Part shown: positions 22,584 to 33,463 of the stretch, one piece after another | Layout: every line of letters begins with the position of its first letter | How positions within the stretch are numbered: position 1 is the stretch's first letter | From: Hyposmocoma kahamanoa | Taxonomy: Eukaryota > Arthropoda > Insecta > Lepidoptera > Cosmopterigidae | DNA: 64,000 nt | NCBI RefSeq assembly: GCF_003589595.1 | Contig: NW_020653713.1 | Span: 4,974,330 to 5,038,329, forward strand | Direction of reading: 5' to 3' | Notes under the pieces: generated by a model | The model's database searches: none | Told to the model about the DNA's origin: nothing | The model's input: only the letters and a program-made list of their open reading frames with translations | Position numbers and translations under genes: made by a program

Positions 22584-23046
22584 TAAAAAACCGAACTCAA
22601 AAGTTTAGCTTATCGGCCTTTTTATTAGGTGGAATATTTTCTTCAAATTTAAATGGGATCACTACTGAGGTACCCTCTTTCCAACAAAAAAAGAATAATC
22701 AAAATCGGTTCACAGATGCTGTAAGTAATCGCGTAAAATACTTTTGAAATGCTGCGACATTACCAATTTCTGCCGCGACGCAGTAATGTGAGCATTATTG
22801 CGCTCTGGTTTTGAAGGGTAAGGGGTACTGGTGAAATTACAGGCGCATGGGACTTTTCAACTTGTGCCTTGTACTTAGTGGCAGTGCCCCTCAGTTCTTT
22901 GCGATTTGAAGCTTTGAGTGGCACTGCAACTGTTATGGACAGGCGTGTTGCTTATCATCAGGCGCACGACCTGTTCGACCCGTCACTTAGTGTAAAAAAA
23001 ATTTCATTCTAATTGAGAACCTCCTCCTTCTTTAAAGTCGGTTGAA
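22584..23046 (-). mobile_element. Family B repeat interrupted by a family A insertion
   Basis: The left end 'aaaaaaccgaactcaaaag' and right end 'gaacctcctccttctttaaa' belong to one minus-oriented B element. Its sequence stops at 'gtaatcgcgtaaaa' near 22740, where family A begins, and resumes after the A tail near 22998. Confidence 0.8.
22752..22998 (+). mobile_element. Family A SINE-like copy nested in family B
   Basis: Runs from 'ccaatttctgccgcgacgca' through 'tgaagggtaaggggtactgg', 'ggacaggcgtgttgcttatc' and 'cgacccgtcacttag' to an A-run. Confidence 0.8.
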
Positions 23047-23069
23047 AATTTGCCTAGAACCCTATTTGA

Positions 23070-23180
23070 TTCAAACGTACTGACATTCGGTTTTACTACA
23101 TAAAGCAAGTGTTAGAAGATCATATTGAATTGTTATATCAGCCGACTAAAGATATATTAGCAGATGTACTAACCAAGTAA
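23070..23180 (+). pseudogene. Ty1/copia retrotransposon RNase H C-terminal fragment
   Basis: The frame reads FKRTDIRFYYIKQVLEDH, then LLYQPTKDILADVLTK and a stop. K-x-I-DIR-(Y/F)-(H/Y)-(F/Y)-I-(R/K) plus P-T-x-D-x-x-AD-x-LTK is the diagnostic end of copia RNase H. Only this last part survives; no integrase or LTR was identified. The stop comes directly after LTK, earlier than usual. Confidence 0.8.
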
Positions 23181-23345
23181 TTGCCTGTTTGTTTCCAGAA
23201 ACATTATGTACTTGTTCTGGGTTTAATCTCTTAGATATATAGTGTTGTTTTTAGTTAAGTCTATGCAGCCAACATTAAGTATTAAAGTACGTATTGAAAT
23301 ATGTAATGCTGGCATTACAAGATTTGTATGTTTCTTTAATAGTTT

Positions 23346-23617
23346 TTAACGGACTTCATAAAAAGGAGGAGGTTCTCAATTAGACAGTATTTTTTTTGTA
23401 TGTATGTTACGCGATAACTCCAACAGCGTGAGCCGGTTTTGATGATTCTTTTTTTGTTGGAAAGAGGGTACGTCAGTATTGGTCCCATTTAAATTTGAAG
23501 AAAATATTTCACCTCTAAGGATGGCAAATTTGGGGATGACTCCGGTTTCGCGCGCTTTCCAATAAAACTTGGCAAATAGATGTAATTCCACGACCTTTTG
23601 AAATCGGTTTTTTTACT
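23346..23617 (+). mobile_element. Family B repeat, shortened
   Basis: 'ttaacggacttcataaaaag' at the left and 'ccttttgaaatcggttttttt' at the right. The middle (23470-23560) lacks the 'tagcgcctaaattt' section of the full copy. Confidence 0.8.
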
Positions 23618-23870
23618 AATCTGTACTGAGATTATTCTTAAAACGGGATGTATAATTTATTTACGCATCCATCGATATGCTACCCCAAACTATACACGAC
23701 CCGCCTTCAAAAGGAATGCACTCCTCACGTCTATAACTTTTTTTAAAGGTTTTTTTTAAGAAAAAACTTGTAATTATTTGCTGTTTTTTTTGTTACAGGT
23801 TTTTTTTTTACGGGTTATTTGCAAAACCTTAACAACTTTGCAGGATTGTATTACTAACATCACAAACATT

Positions 23871-24027
23871 AAGGGTGCTGGTGAAATTACAGGCACGTGG
23901 GCGCTGTGGCAGTGCCCATCTTTGCGATTTAAAACTCTGAGTGGAACTGCAACTGTTATGGACAGGCGTGTAGCTTAACATCAGGCGCACGACTTGTTCA
24001 CCCCGTCATTTGATAATATAAAAAAAA
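23871..24027 (+). mobile_element. Family A SINE-like 3' half
   Basis: 'aagggtgctggtgaaattac', 'ggacaggcgtgtagctta', 'gcgcacgacttgttcacccc', then an A-run. Bases 24028-24529 have no recognised feature. Confidence 0.8.
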
Positions 24028-24529
24028 CTTCTGTTCCATGGCTTTAAATACTTCGTAAGATAATACTTTCGTAAAAAATATTTAGACTTAAATAGATGCC
24101 TTAAAACGGTGATAAATCGGTGCAAAACGCAGGGGTTGTTGGAGAGGACGCTTGCACGTTTGAACTTTTACCTTATTACCAAATATAGATCTAAAAAGTG
24201 TCAGACTATTCGTACTAAAGCCATTGTTGGAAAGTTTGTATCCTAAATTGATCCTAACATAATAGCTCCCAAATCAGACTCCCTGAAGATATTCCTAATA
24301 CCAGCTCTAGCTTTGAATCCGTTTGCCATTGCTGATTGGCTTTGGTGTACTGAGAAATCCCTACTGGTTTGGAACCTAGCATGATTATACTTGAGTTAGA
24401 TGTTTATGGTAAGTTTATTCTTAGACAAATATCTAGATTACACAATCCACAGTCGCAAATTAATAAATTAGCAGTGATAACACTGATGTCATAACGACGT
24501 TTTTATAAATGTTAATACGAAATTAGGCG

Positions 24530-24733
24530 CTACCTTACCTATTTCTACAACCAAGCTGTAATGTGGCCATTAATGTATTACGGATTTGAAGGGTAAGGAT
24601 GCTGGTGAAATTAGAGGCACATGGGACTTGTCAACTTATGTCTCAGGGTGAAGGTTGTCAGATATTTGTGATAGGCGTATCGCTTACCACCAGGCGCACG
24701 ACTTCTTCGTCCTATCAGTTGATATTATAATAA
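24530..24733 (+). mobile_element. Family A SINE-like copy
   Basis: 'taccttacctatttctacaa', 'ggtgaaattagaggcacatg', 'caggcgcacgacttcttcg', 'gttgatattataata'. Followed at once by a B element. Confidence 0.78.
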
Positions 24734-24749
24734 TCTCAGTACAGAGTAC

Positions 24750-25193
24750 TAAAAAATCCGACCTCAAAAGTACGTGGAATTACGTCTATTTGCTAAGTTC
24801 TATTGAAATATCGCCTAGTTCGCCACTATACAGGACTTGACACTGGAGATAATAAAAATCGGTTCTCACTACTCAAAGTATATCGAGAGAAAAACGCCTT
24901 GAATTGGAGAAATAGCAAAATCAACCATTAAAGTAATTGCTCTTAAATTTAAGTTAGGCGCTATTTATAGAAATGAATCTTCATGCGTGAACAGCCACCC
25001 TTCTAGGTGGATGACTTTCTTCAAAAGAAATGGGACCACTATGGAAGTACTCCCTTTCCAATAAAAAAACAATCATGAAAATCGATTCACAAATACCGGA
25101 GTTATCGCGTAACATACATACAAAAAAAGACAAAAAAAAAGAACATACAGTCGAATTGAGAACATCTTCCTTTTTTGAAGTCGGTTAAAAAAG
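24750..25193 (-). mobile_element. Family B repeat, full-length
   Basis: 'taaaaaatccgacctcaaaa' to 'ttttttgaagtcggttaaaa', the exact reverse layout of 20476-20937. Confidence 0.82.
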
Positions 25194-26092
25194 AATATAC
25201 TCGAGTTAGATTCATTGCAAGTACAATCACAGATGTTTATTCTTTAACAAATGTCAGCATTATGCAATCCACAGTCGCAATTAATACATTGGCAGTATCA
25301 ATGATGACGTCACAATGACGTTTTTATGAGTGTTAGGTAATGCGAAATTAGACGTTAGTGATATGATTGAAGAGTTAATATTGATAAGTAAGAAACTGAA
25401 TTTGAATCTCTGGAATAAACTTGCTTATTACATCCCACTATTGAATGCGCAAGACGATTAGAGAACATCAATTGAATTTTCAAAGACCTGTTTACAGTAG
25501 CCGAAGTTTAGTATTACATATTGTTTTTGTTTTCTAAATTGAATAGTGAACATTGTTGCCTTGCTTAGCTTTAGATTTTAGTAACTTTAAAATGTAAAGA
25601 AACAGGTTTTCCACTACAAACACACGAAAGAAAAAGAGAGTTTAAATAGCATAGATGTTTCAGTGTAAACAGAACGTATTTAGTAGTTCGTTTTTACTTA
25701 CATTTTCGCTGTAATTATTAGGCGTAATTTAAAGTGTTTTGTATTTCAAATTGCTTTAAATACTCGTAGTTACTACTTTTTTATTTACGACAAATCTAGT
25801 CGGAATCATATGACAGTGTAATTGAATATGACGAGGTGAGCGTAGGAGAAGCTCTGTTCAGAGCTTCTTCTTGTTGTTTAGACAGCGTGAGCGTGACAGC
25901 AGGTGACGCATAAAAAAAAAAAAAGTTTTGATACAAAACACGTTGGCACAAAACGTTGACTGTACAATTTTATATTGTACAGTCAAGACGACATGATGCT
26001 GGATATTTAGGACTTTGAACCACTCTTACCGCAAACTGTAAAGAGTTGAATTTAAATCTTAGAAACTATTCTCATGTCATAGTGTTAAAATT
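25194..26092. other. Intron sequence with two perfect hairpins
   Basis: Hairpin at 25847-25868 (10-bp arms AGAAGCTCTG / CAGAGCTTCT) and at 25956-25986 (12-bp arms TTGACTGTACAA / TTGTACAGTCAA, 7-nt loop). No coding signal. Confidence 0.55.
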
Positions 26093-26171
26093 TCCTTTTC
26101 AAGGCGAGAGTAAGGCATTATTTAGGTGTGCATGCTACATCGTCGACCTCGTCGCTACTTTCCATCAGGTT
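26093..26171 (+). pseudogene. jockey/CR1-like LINE extreme 3' scrap
   Basis: Encodes LFKARVRHYLGVHATSSTS-like text, matching 57885-57963 (LFKARVNRYYLGVHAPSSTS), and stops at 'tccatcaggt' where family A begins. Confidence 0.7.
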
Positions 26172-26172
26172 T

Positions 26173-26480
26173 GAGTAGCAGTAGAGCTCCTTGTGAAAGA
26201 GTTTATTAGGGTAGTACTGCCACCTTACCTATTTCTGCCGCCAAGCAGTAATAACAGCATTACTGTGTTCCAGTTTTGAAGGGTAAGGGTGCAGGTGAAA
26301 TTACAGGCATGTTAACTTACGTCTCAGGGTGAACGGCGCAGTGGCAGTGCCCCTCAGATGTTTGCGATTTAAAGCCCTGAGTGGCACTGCAACTGTTATG
26401 AATATACGTGTAACTTAGACGTATATTCGTACGTGCACGACTTGTTCGTCCCGTCACTTAATACTAAAAAAAGGAAAAAA
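26173..26480 (+). mobile_element. Family A SINE-like copy, near full-length
   Basis: Starts 'gagtagcagtagagctcctt', includes 'ttctgccgccaagcagtaat' and 'ggtgcaggtgaaattacagg', and ends 'ccgtcacttaatactaaaaa'. A 10-bp inverted pair (gaatatacgt / acgtatattc) sits near 26398-26426. Confidence 0.82.
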
Positions 26481-27319
26481 AAGAGACGGAGGTCAAATGC
26501 GCACTTTTTTATAAAAAAAAAAAAGAATAAAACGTATAGTTTTAAACGCGGTAAATATACTTTACCAGTGGCTAAGTGTACGGTTTGCCCTTTGTCTGGT
26601 TTTGTCAATATACGTTTCTGAAACTTCTGTGTTTCACATATTGTTGCCAAAATAGAACGTCTGCCCTAACTGCAGATGCAACATGTTTTTTTTTCTCTAG
26701 AAGTTGAAAATACTTTTGTTTGAGAGAACAACTATTTTGTGTCACATTTTTGTTGCATTATATTTGAGTGGTAGGGCAGAGCCTTTTTTTTTTATTTATT
26801 TTTTTAGGTCGGGCAGAGCCTGGCACCACCTTATCTGTCCACATTCAAAGGTATATATTTCCGATTTCAATGCAACTGTATCCAGTTTCTGTCCTTTTGT
26901 TTTCCTTTTAGCCACCCCTATTTCCCGGTTCGATTTAAGGCAACGAGCCGCGAAGTTCACCTGCGCCTTCGCAAACAACGCCTTAATTTATGCCCTTTAT
27001 CCCTTCGACAGCTGCCTTAATCACCGCAATGCAATTCCGATGTTAATTGACTGAGATTTATTTTGGTCCCCATGGTATTAATTGAAGTGCTCGACGGGAA
27101 TAAGATTGATTTTAGTTTGTTCAATTATAGTTGTATTTTTCTAATCTAATGACGACAGTGAATTTTATTTATATATACTTTACTTTGTAGTACATTCATC
27201 GGTGGATTTCTAGAAACCTATCAACGCAGTTGTAGCGCTATGGAATGGATGACGCAGTACGTAGTAACGCGATGGACTTAGAAAGACATCCGCAATTATT
27301 TTTAATGTACTGATTTTGT
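26481..27319. other. Intron sequence with an unexplained GC-richer block
   Basis: 26780-27060 shows duplicated 'gggcagagcct' and then about 200 bp of more even base composition with open frames on both strands, but no recognised protein. It could be repeat debris or a conserved non-coding block. Confidence 0.35.
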
Positions 27320-27570
27320 CCGTAGCAGAACAGCTTCTTGTGAAAGGGTTCGTCCAGGGAAGTATTAACATCTTACCTATTTTTGCCACCAAACAGTAAT
27401 GTGAGCATTACTGTATTCCGGTTTTGAAGGATGATAAGGGTGCTGGTGAAATTACAGGTACATTGGACTTGTCAACTCATGTCTCAGGGTGACGGGCACA
27501 GTGGTAGTGACCTTCACACTGCAACTGCTATGGATAGGTATGTTTAGTACCACAAGGCGCCCGTCACGTG
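27320..27570 (+). mobile_element. Family A SINE-like copy
   Basis: 'cagcttcttgtgaaagggtt', 'ttttgaaggatgataagggt', 'caaggcgcccgtcac'. The region between 'gtggtagtg' and 'ctgcaactg' is shortened. Confidence 0.78.
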
Positions 27571-27666
27571 CATTAATGTGCACAAAGTGAAATATAAAAC
27601 GGTAGACGATTGGCGACTACATCGCTACTGCATCGCATTTGGATCGCCGAGTGTAACCGCTCTAAA

Positions 27667-27893
27667 GGTGCGTACAGATCTGGCGAATGCGTTGCAAATG
27701 CGTCTTTTTGCGAAAGGCTCGCGAGCTGCACACGAGCATTACGTTATGTGATCTGCTCGCGTGCCGTTCGCGCGCCTCTCGCGCGCCACATATATTAACA
27801 TATATTTAATTGCACGCATGCAGTACGCGTCCAGCGCGCGCGCAGCGTACATGCAGCGCGTTCGCGGCACATTCGCCAGATCTGTACCCATCC
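27667..27893. mobile_element. GC-rich MITE with perfect 18-bp inner TIRs
   Basis: GTACAGATCTGGCGAATG at 27672-27689 is exactly inverted at 27870-27887. The interior is rich in GCGCGC, TGCGCG and GCATGC, far above the local GC content. No transposase; the ORFs here are incidental. Confidence 0.75.
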
Positions 27894-28479
27894 TTTGTTG
27901 GGAGCACGGCATTACTTCTGAACCTGTTCCGTGTTTTTTGCAATAAAGTTATTATCAAGGTTTTAGGTTTTTGCTATTGTCACGCATTGTTTATGAAACT
28001 TTTTGTTCGGATTGTAGTCGCATATATTTGTTTATTTTTTCAAATATCTAAATCTAGTTTTGGGCCGAAAACAAATATACACAAGGTAGTTCCGAAAGAA
28101 AGTTAATTTCCAAAAGAGTTATAATTTATTCTTTAAGCAAAGATTGGAAAACTGCGTTCAGGGTCTTAAATAGTGAACGTAGTAATGTGACCGTAATGGC
28201 TAATAAACAAATTAGAAGGCTAAAGTGCTTATTCTTAATCCCAATGACCAATGCTTAGTTTTAGTTTAAATTTTCGCTACAAAGGCTTTTTTATTAAAGC
28301 TAAGCCTTTACGGTAAGCAAGCAGCGTTAACGACCAACCCGTAATACGCGTTTTACATACGTGACCGGTTAACGCCAAAAAAGATAACAAAGTACGTAAT
28401 GCATTAAGCAATGAACAAGTCTTTTTATTTATTTAATTATTTATTTGGTAAATAAATAAATCCCTGACTAAATGATCTC

Positions 28480-28516
28480 GATGTATATAACCCATATATA
28501 TATATATATATATATA
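28480..28516. repeat. (TA)n microsatellite
   Basis: An uninterrupted alternating TA run after 'aacccatata'. Confidence 0.9.
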
Positions 28517-28719
28517 GTACCTAATTTAAACATAAATTTAACGGCGGAAAATAATATCACAAAAAATATTACAACTTATTATAATACAAACTACATTTAA
28601 GAACAATTTGGTATACACTAAGTGTATACTGTATAGTGATACTATTATTTACTTGTAACATTATATATATAAAGCTACAAGTTCTTACTCACCGATAGAA
28701 ATAGAACGTATACTTCCCG

Positions 28720-29600
28720 ATATGGTGGAAAAGAGATATTTATACCGTTGTACGCGACCTGAGTGTGGAAAATGTAAACGAGTGATCAACGGCCTGCAAA
28801 AAATAATACACGGGGGCATTTTTGTGCGTTTTTATGAGATACACCCTGGTCAATTTCCGCGGGAAGTAAAAAGTGTTCGAAATTCAAATAAACAAGATGG
28901 CCGCCATACAAAATTCAAAGCCTCCTATCACGGAAACTATTCGAGATAGTTAGGAGGTGCTCGAAGGAATGTCATAGAGGGTAAGACTGGTCAACTGCCT
29001 GGGTTACAAAAATTCAAGATGGCGATTTCAAAATGGCGGCCGAACAAATACTTGCTTCGGTTCGGCTGAAAATTAGCACGCGAGAGTCTTTAGGAGGACT
29101 CCTAAATCATCTTAATTATAATTTGGGGTCAAAAATTTATTTTCGCCATTTTTTAATATGGCTGCCATATAAGTGTTTTTTCGTTAAAAATAGCTGCCGA
29201 AAGAGATTTGCTCTGATTCGACTGAAAATTGGCACGTGAAGGCCACTAGAAATATATATATATATATTGTATATGTTATATATATAGAATAATAATTTGT
29301 GCTCAAAATTTGTTTTTCGCTATTTTCAAATATGGCTGTCATTGAAAGCTTTCGTTGGCGGCAGAAAAAAAATTGCTCAGATCTTTTTGAAAGTTGGCAT
29401 ATGGAGGTCTCTCGAAGTGCTAATAATATTAATAGTGATAATAATTTGCGGTCAAAATTTATTTTTCGCCATTTTTTAATATGGCTGCCATATAAACTTT
29501 TTGGCGGCAGGTGGAAATTTGCTCTAATTCAGCTGAAAATGGACATGTGGGAATTTCTATAGGTGTTTAATAATGATTTGCATTCAAAATCTACTTTTTA
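28720..29600. repeat. Degenerate ~140-150-bp tandem array ('ATGGCNGCC' units)
   Basis: Recurring order: 'attcgactgaaaattggcac', 'gaggtct' or similar, 'aataataatttg.ggtcaaaa', 'tttatttttcgccatttttt', 'aatatggctgccatataa'. At least three to four diverged units lie between 29030 and 29570, with related 'aagatggccgcc' text from 28895. The weak ORFs arise from the repetition. Confidence 0.65.
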
Positions 29601-30094
29601 CGGCCGTAGGCCGAGGTGTAGCGGAGGGCGAAGCCCGAAGCGTCCTCACGCCACCTTACGTAGGTAGTATACGGAGACTCTATTACGGTACACGATTTCA
29701 CAATTGTTAAAAATGTAAGGCATATTTCCCGATGTAGTGGAAATAAGATACTTATAGCGTTGTTGTATCTCGACCGTCTCTGTTAGATTCTTTTTTCTTG
29801 GAAGCTGTGCCAAAAAGAGAAGTTTAAGGAAAAAATGCCAGACAATCACTCCAAATTTCTAATTTCAAAGTAGGGAATTTCCTGCACTATGAGTACCAGA
29901 GTAACGATAATTCTGAGGGCAATACCCAGAATACCCTGACCAGAACCAATTTTAAAATATTTTTTTAGTTCAAATCGGGCATCGAATCTGGAACCTCCTC
30001 ATCAAACGCCCATAGTACTAATCACTGTGCCACCGAAGAGCATAAGTACGCGCCACAGGCCGAGCCCGATCCCACCGTAGGTGGGGTATAGGGC
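29601..30094. other. Intron sequence
   Basis: Begins with a small GC-rich string of nested palindromes (29602-29640, 'cggccgtaggccg', 'gggcgaagcccg') terminating the array to the left. Nothing coding. Confidence 0.45.
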
Positions 30095-30573
30095 TCGTCG
30101 AGTATATAACCAGAAATAGAGGCGAAATGTCATTTAATTTGTTTGAAAACTATTCTGCTATATCATTACTGTGATAACTGCGCTCCGATTGGCTAGCCCG
30201 AGTTCGAAACAATTGACGGGTGTCGTCAATGGTTATTAAACTGTTTCACTTCAAAACGACCAGTTAAGTTCAGCTTTGCTATAATGGACGAAAATTGCAA
30301 AATTACATATTTAATATTTAATTACCGATGAAATGTGATTCCGTTTGTTTTGTAATTAGATGTTTTGCTATTTTTCGTATACCACCGAATTGAACAGCAC
30401 GGTATTGTTAGAGATTTTATCTTTATTACAATAAATACAGAATATTTTTGTTGTTGGCCTGTCTATATTTCAGTGCAAACGAGAGTTGATATTTATAAGA
30501 GGTGTATCGCTAATGTGTTACCAGGAATATATGGCCCTTATTTCGTCTCTATTTCTGGTTATATACTCGATGA
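30095..30573. mobile_element. Candidate element with 33-bp inverted repeats
   Basis: 30095-30127 (contains GAGTATATAACCAGAAATAG) is inverted at 30541-30573 (contains CTATTTCTGGTTATATACTC) with only two mismatches by eye. The 413-bp spacer is AT-rich without a transposase. Confidence 0.65.
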
Positions 30574-30684
30574 ATTGTAACAACTAAATTGTATTGTGTA
30601 ATATATTGTAATATAATGTGTAACCACGGAATACGTGGTCGCAATAAACGATGTTCTATATTGTATTTTATTTTGTACAACTTA

Positions 30685-30915
30685 CACTCAGAGCGATTAC
30701 GCACTGCATCCGTCTCATATTAGTTCCGAATCCGAGAATATACCTACAAATGTGAAAACGGATGTCCCTTGTGCCCTAAGTCCGATTAGTATCCGAGAAA
30801 AAACGAATATCATTTGTACGCTAAGAGATAAAACGATTCCTGTGACATTTCGGACCGCCATTTCTCGAATTCGGAACTTATATGAACCGAACGTCGTACG
30901 CAAAAGCTTTAAGGC
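30685..30915. mobile_element. Candidate MITE with diverged terminal inverted repeats
   Basis: TCATATTAGTTCCGAATCCG... at 30715-30738 is inverted at 30862-30885 with 22 of 24 matches; flanks 'ttacgcactgcatccg' and 'cgaacgtcgtacgcaa' extend it. The small ORF across it is incidental. Confidence 0.6.
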
Positions 30916-31235
30916 TTAAATACAACAATGGGTAATATAATTTAAGTAAACATAAACAAAAGGATATAATAATAATATATAATTTTATAATATAAATACT
31001 TATAATAAAATAACGCAGCGAGCGAAGCTTTCTTGGCATCTGAGCGGATAGCGCAATCTATGAGCGGAATTGCACGGCCGTTCCTAAGCCGATATGCATG
31101 AAATTTTAAACTAGCATAAATAATACAATACTGCAGGTCATGATAAATTATAAATTTTGAATTTAAGTCTACTGGAAAAATATTAAATTGTAAAATTTTT
31201 TATATATATATTAATAATATAGAAAGCCGTAATAA

Positions 31236-31483
31236 CTTTTTTTTGATAATATCAAGTGACGGGATGAACATGTTATGCGCGTATTTAAATCGCAAAGATA
31301 TGAGGGGCACTGCCATTGCGCCTGTCTCCCTGAGACATAAGTTGACAAGTAACTGTAATTTCACCGGCATACTTACCCTTCAAAATCAGAACACAGTAAT
31401 GATGACATTACTGCTTGGCGGTAGAAATAGATAATGTGGCAGTACCTCTCTGGACGAATTCTTTCACAGGGAGCTCTACTGTT
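31236..31483 (-). mobile_element. Family A SINE-like copy
   Basis: 'ttgataatatcaagtgacgg', 'gagacataagttgacaag', 'tgcttggcggtagaaatag', 'ctctggacgaattctttc'. Part of the middle is missing near 31284. Confidence 0.8.
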
Positions 31484-33207
31484 CCTACCGAGACCTCGCC
31501 TGCATGACGTTGATTACGACTTCATGCATTAGCTGCAAGCATGCTGTCAATGTGCTAGTAGCCTTCGTGTGCTTGTTCACAACAAATTGTTAAATAAGTA
31601 GGTAGTATAAGTGGTCATGTGTTTTTTGTTTCTGTTTTCTTTTGTTTCTTTTTTACTGTTAAATGGTTAGACATTATTTATTTATTATTCTTTAATCTTA
31701 ATATAGGTACTTAATTCCGAGTTTTCAGTTATGGCATGAGGTGTTTACCAGTAATTAACTGATGCACTCAGCCTTTAAACAATGTTATGTATTTCTCTAG
31801 CTGTAGTTTTAGTGTAAGCAGTTGTTGGTGAACCAATAAATTAAAATAAAAAAAATAAAAAAATCATACCGACACGGAACATTCTATTGTTAAGACCTCT
31901 CCTCAAAGTTGCTCCGCTTGCACAATTATGTGGTGATAACAATCTGCGTCAAATAAATTTGTTTAATTAAAATACATCATTATTTTACTTAGAATCCGTA
32001 TAAACACGACCCAAAATCAAAGAATATAAAGTTAGAAATGCATAACAAACACGACTACCTTCCTGAAAACAAAGATGAATTCAAACAGCTTCCTTATAAT
32101 AATTGAAATCACACTCCAATAGTCACAAGATTCTTTGACAAACGATCTTTGAAGATGGGTTTCTAAATATAGGCGTTTCTGTGAAAGCCAAGTCAAACCC
32201 TTGAATCTCCTTGTGTTTAGAGCAAAAGTCTGAAGCTGAATGTTGGAATCACTGAGTTTTAAAATTTTAATTAAATTGACACTTAAAAAATGTATTTGGC
32301 AAAATTATTATAAAACTAAAAAAGACAAAATTTCTTTTCCGAATTTTGTTGTTGAATACGTAAGTAACAAAGATTATTTCCAAATAGCAGGAGAACACTG
32401 AGTTACACACTTTATTTTTTTCAAATTATATTTACAACCTGTAGGCAAGTGAAGTGTAGGTAGGCATTTAAGAAGTCGAACAGACGAGGGCACTACTACA
32501 GATATTCATAAAAAAACAACAAAATTATGAGTAAATATCATAATATTACAACAGTCTAACTGGAGGTTCCTTGTTCAATGTTATCAATCAAATTTCTTAT
32601 ATATATGTACACAACTAAATAAAAAACCTAAAACTCCCTTAAAGTAAATTTGAAATTCACTCCTTTATCTCGTAAAAAATACAAAGAAAAATCAACTCGA
32701 ATAAACTTAGTAAAAAAGAACAATAAAGTGCATTTACGTAATAGCTATTTCCTCTAAAATAATTTCTCTAAGACACAGTCTTTTTGTTGCGAGAGAAAAT
32801 AAACCGCACAAATTAAGAAGCGATGTTACTACGAAGCGTCCGGGTACTCCACTTGACTTCGCATTTTGTCCGCGCTATCTCGCCGGGCCCGGAAGGAAAA
32901 GTTTCCTCTAATTGTTTTTTCTCGACACTTGTCTTGGTGCCTTCTAAAGTCTGTCGCACACTTAGGACGAGAACTCACGTGGGGGAATCGCATCGTAAAT
33001 TTTGGCACGACTAATATTTGCACCTAAGGCTTCAGCTACCTCCCTACATAAGCGCTATTACGCCGAATATAGCTAACATATTTTATTGAAAAAAGATGTT
33101 GGGAGAAGACATGACATTCTTGGTGAAAATGTGGTCACAATAGGAAATATATTTTAGCCTGATTAACAAATCCCTGATTTCCTTGTAAACATACTTATTA
33201 TAGGTTC
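31484..33207. other. Intron sequence with possible LINE tail
   Basis: 31700-31865 ends 'gttggtgaaccaataaatta' plus A-runs, resembling a retrotransposon 3' UTR with a poly-A tail. 32820-33010 is GC-richer with short ORFs on both strands and no known motif. The rest is AT-rich. Confidence 0.4.
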
Positions 33208-33463
33208 ATATGTGTTTCGAAGAAAGCGTGAAAGCGCCATTTTGTAATTTTTTTCAGGGGAGCATGTTTTAGATTTTCACGACTGTTTTAAAATATTTAC
33301 ATCCTTTTTTTATATTCAATTTTCAAACTTAAAGTTAATCGAAACCAACATTTAATTAAAAAAATTGGACGTATATATTTTAACACAATTTTTAAAACCG
33401 AAACAACCTCCCCTGAAAAAAATTTGAAATGGCGCTTTCGCCCTTTCTAAAAAACACCGACGA
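33208..33463. mobile_element. Family F foldback element copy 2
   Basis: The left arm 'gaaagcgccattttgtaat' and 'caggggagcatgttttag' is mirrored by 'aacctcccctgaaaaaaat' and 'ttgaaatggcgctttcgcc'. The two arms of roughly 85-90 bp fill most of the 256 bp. Confidence 0.75.
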
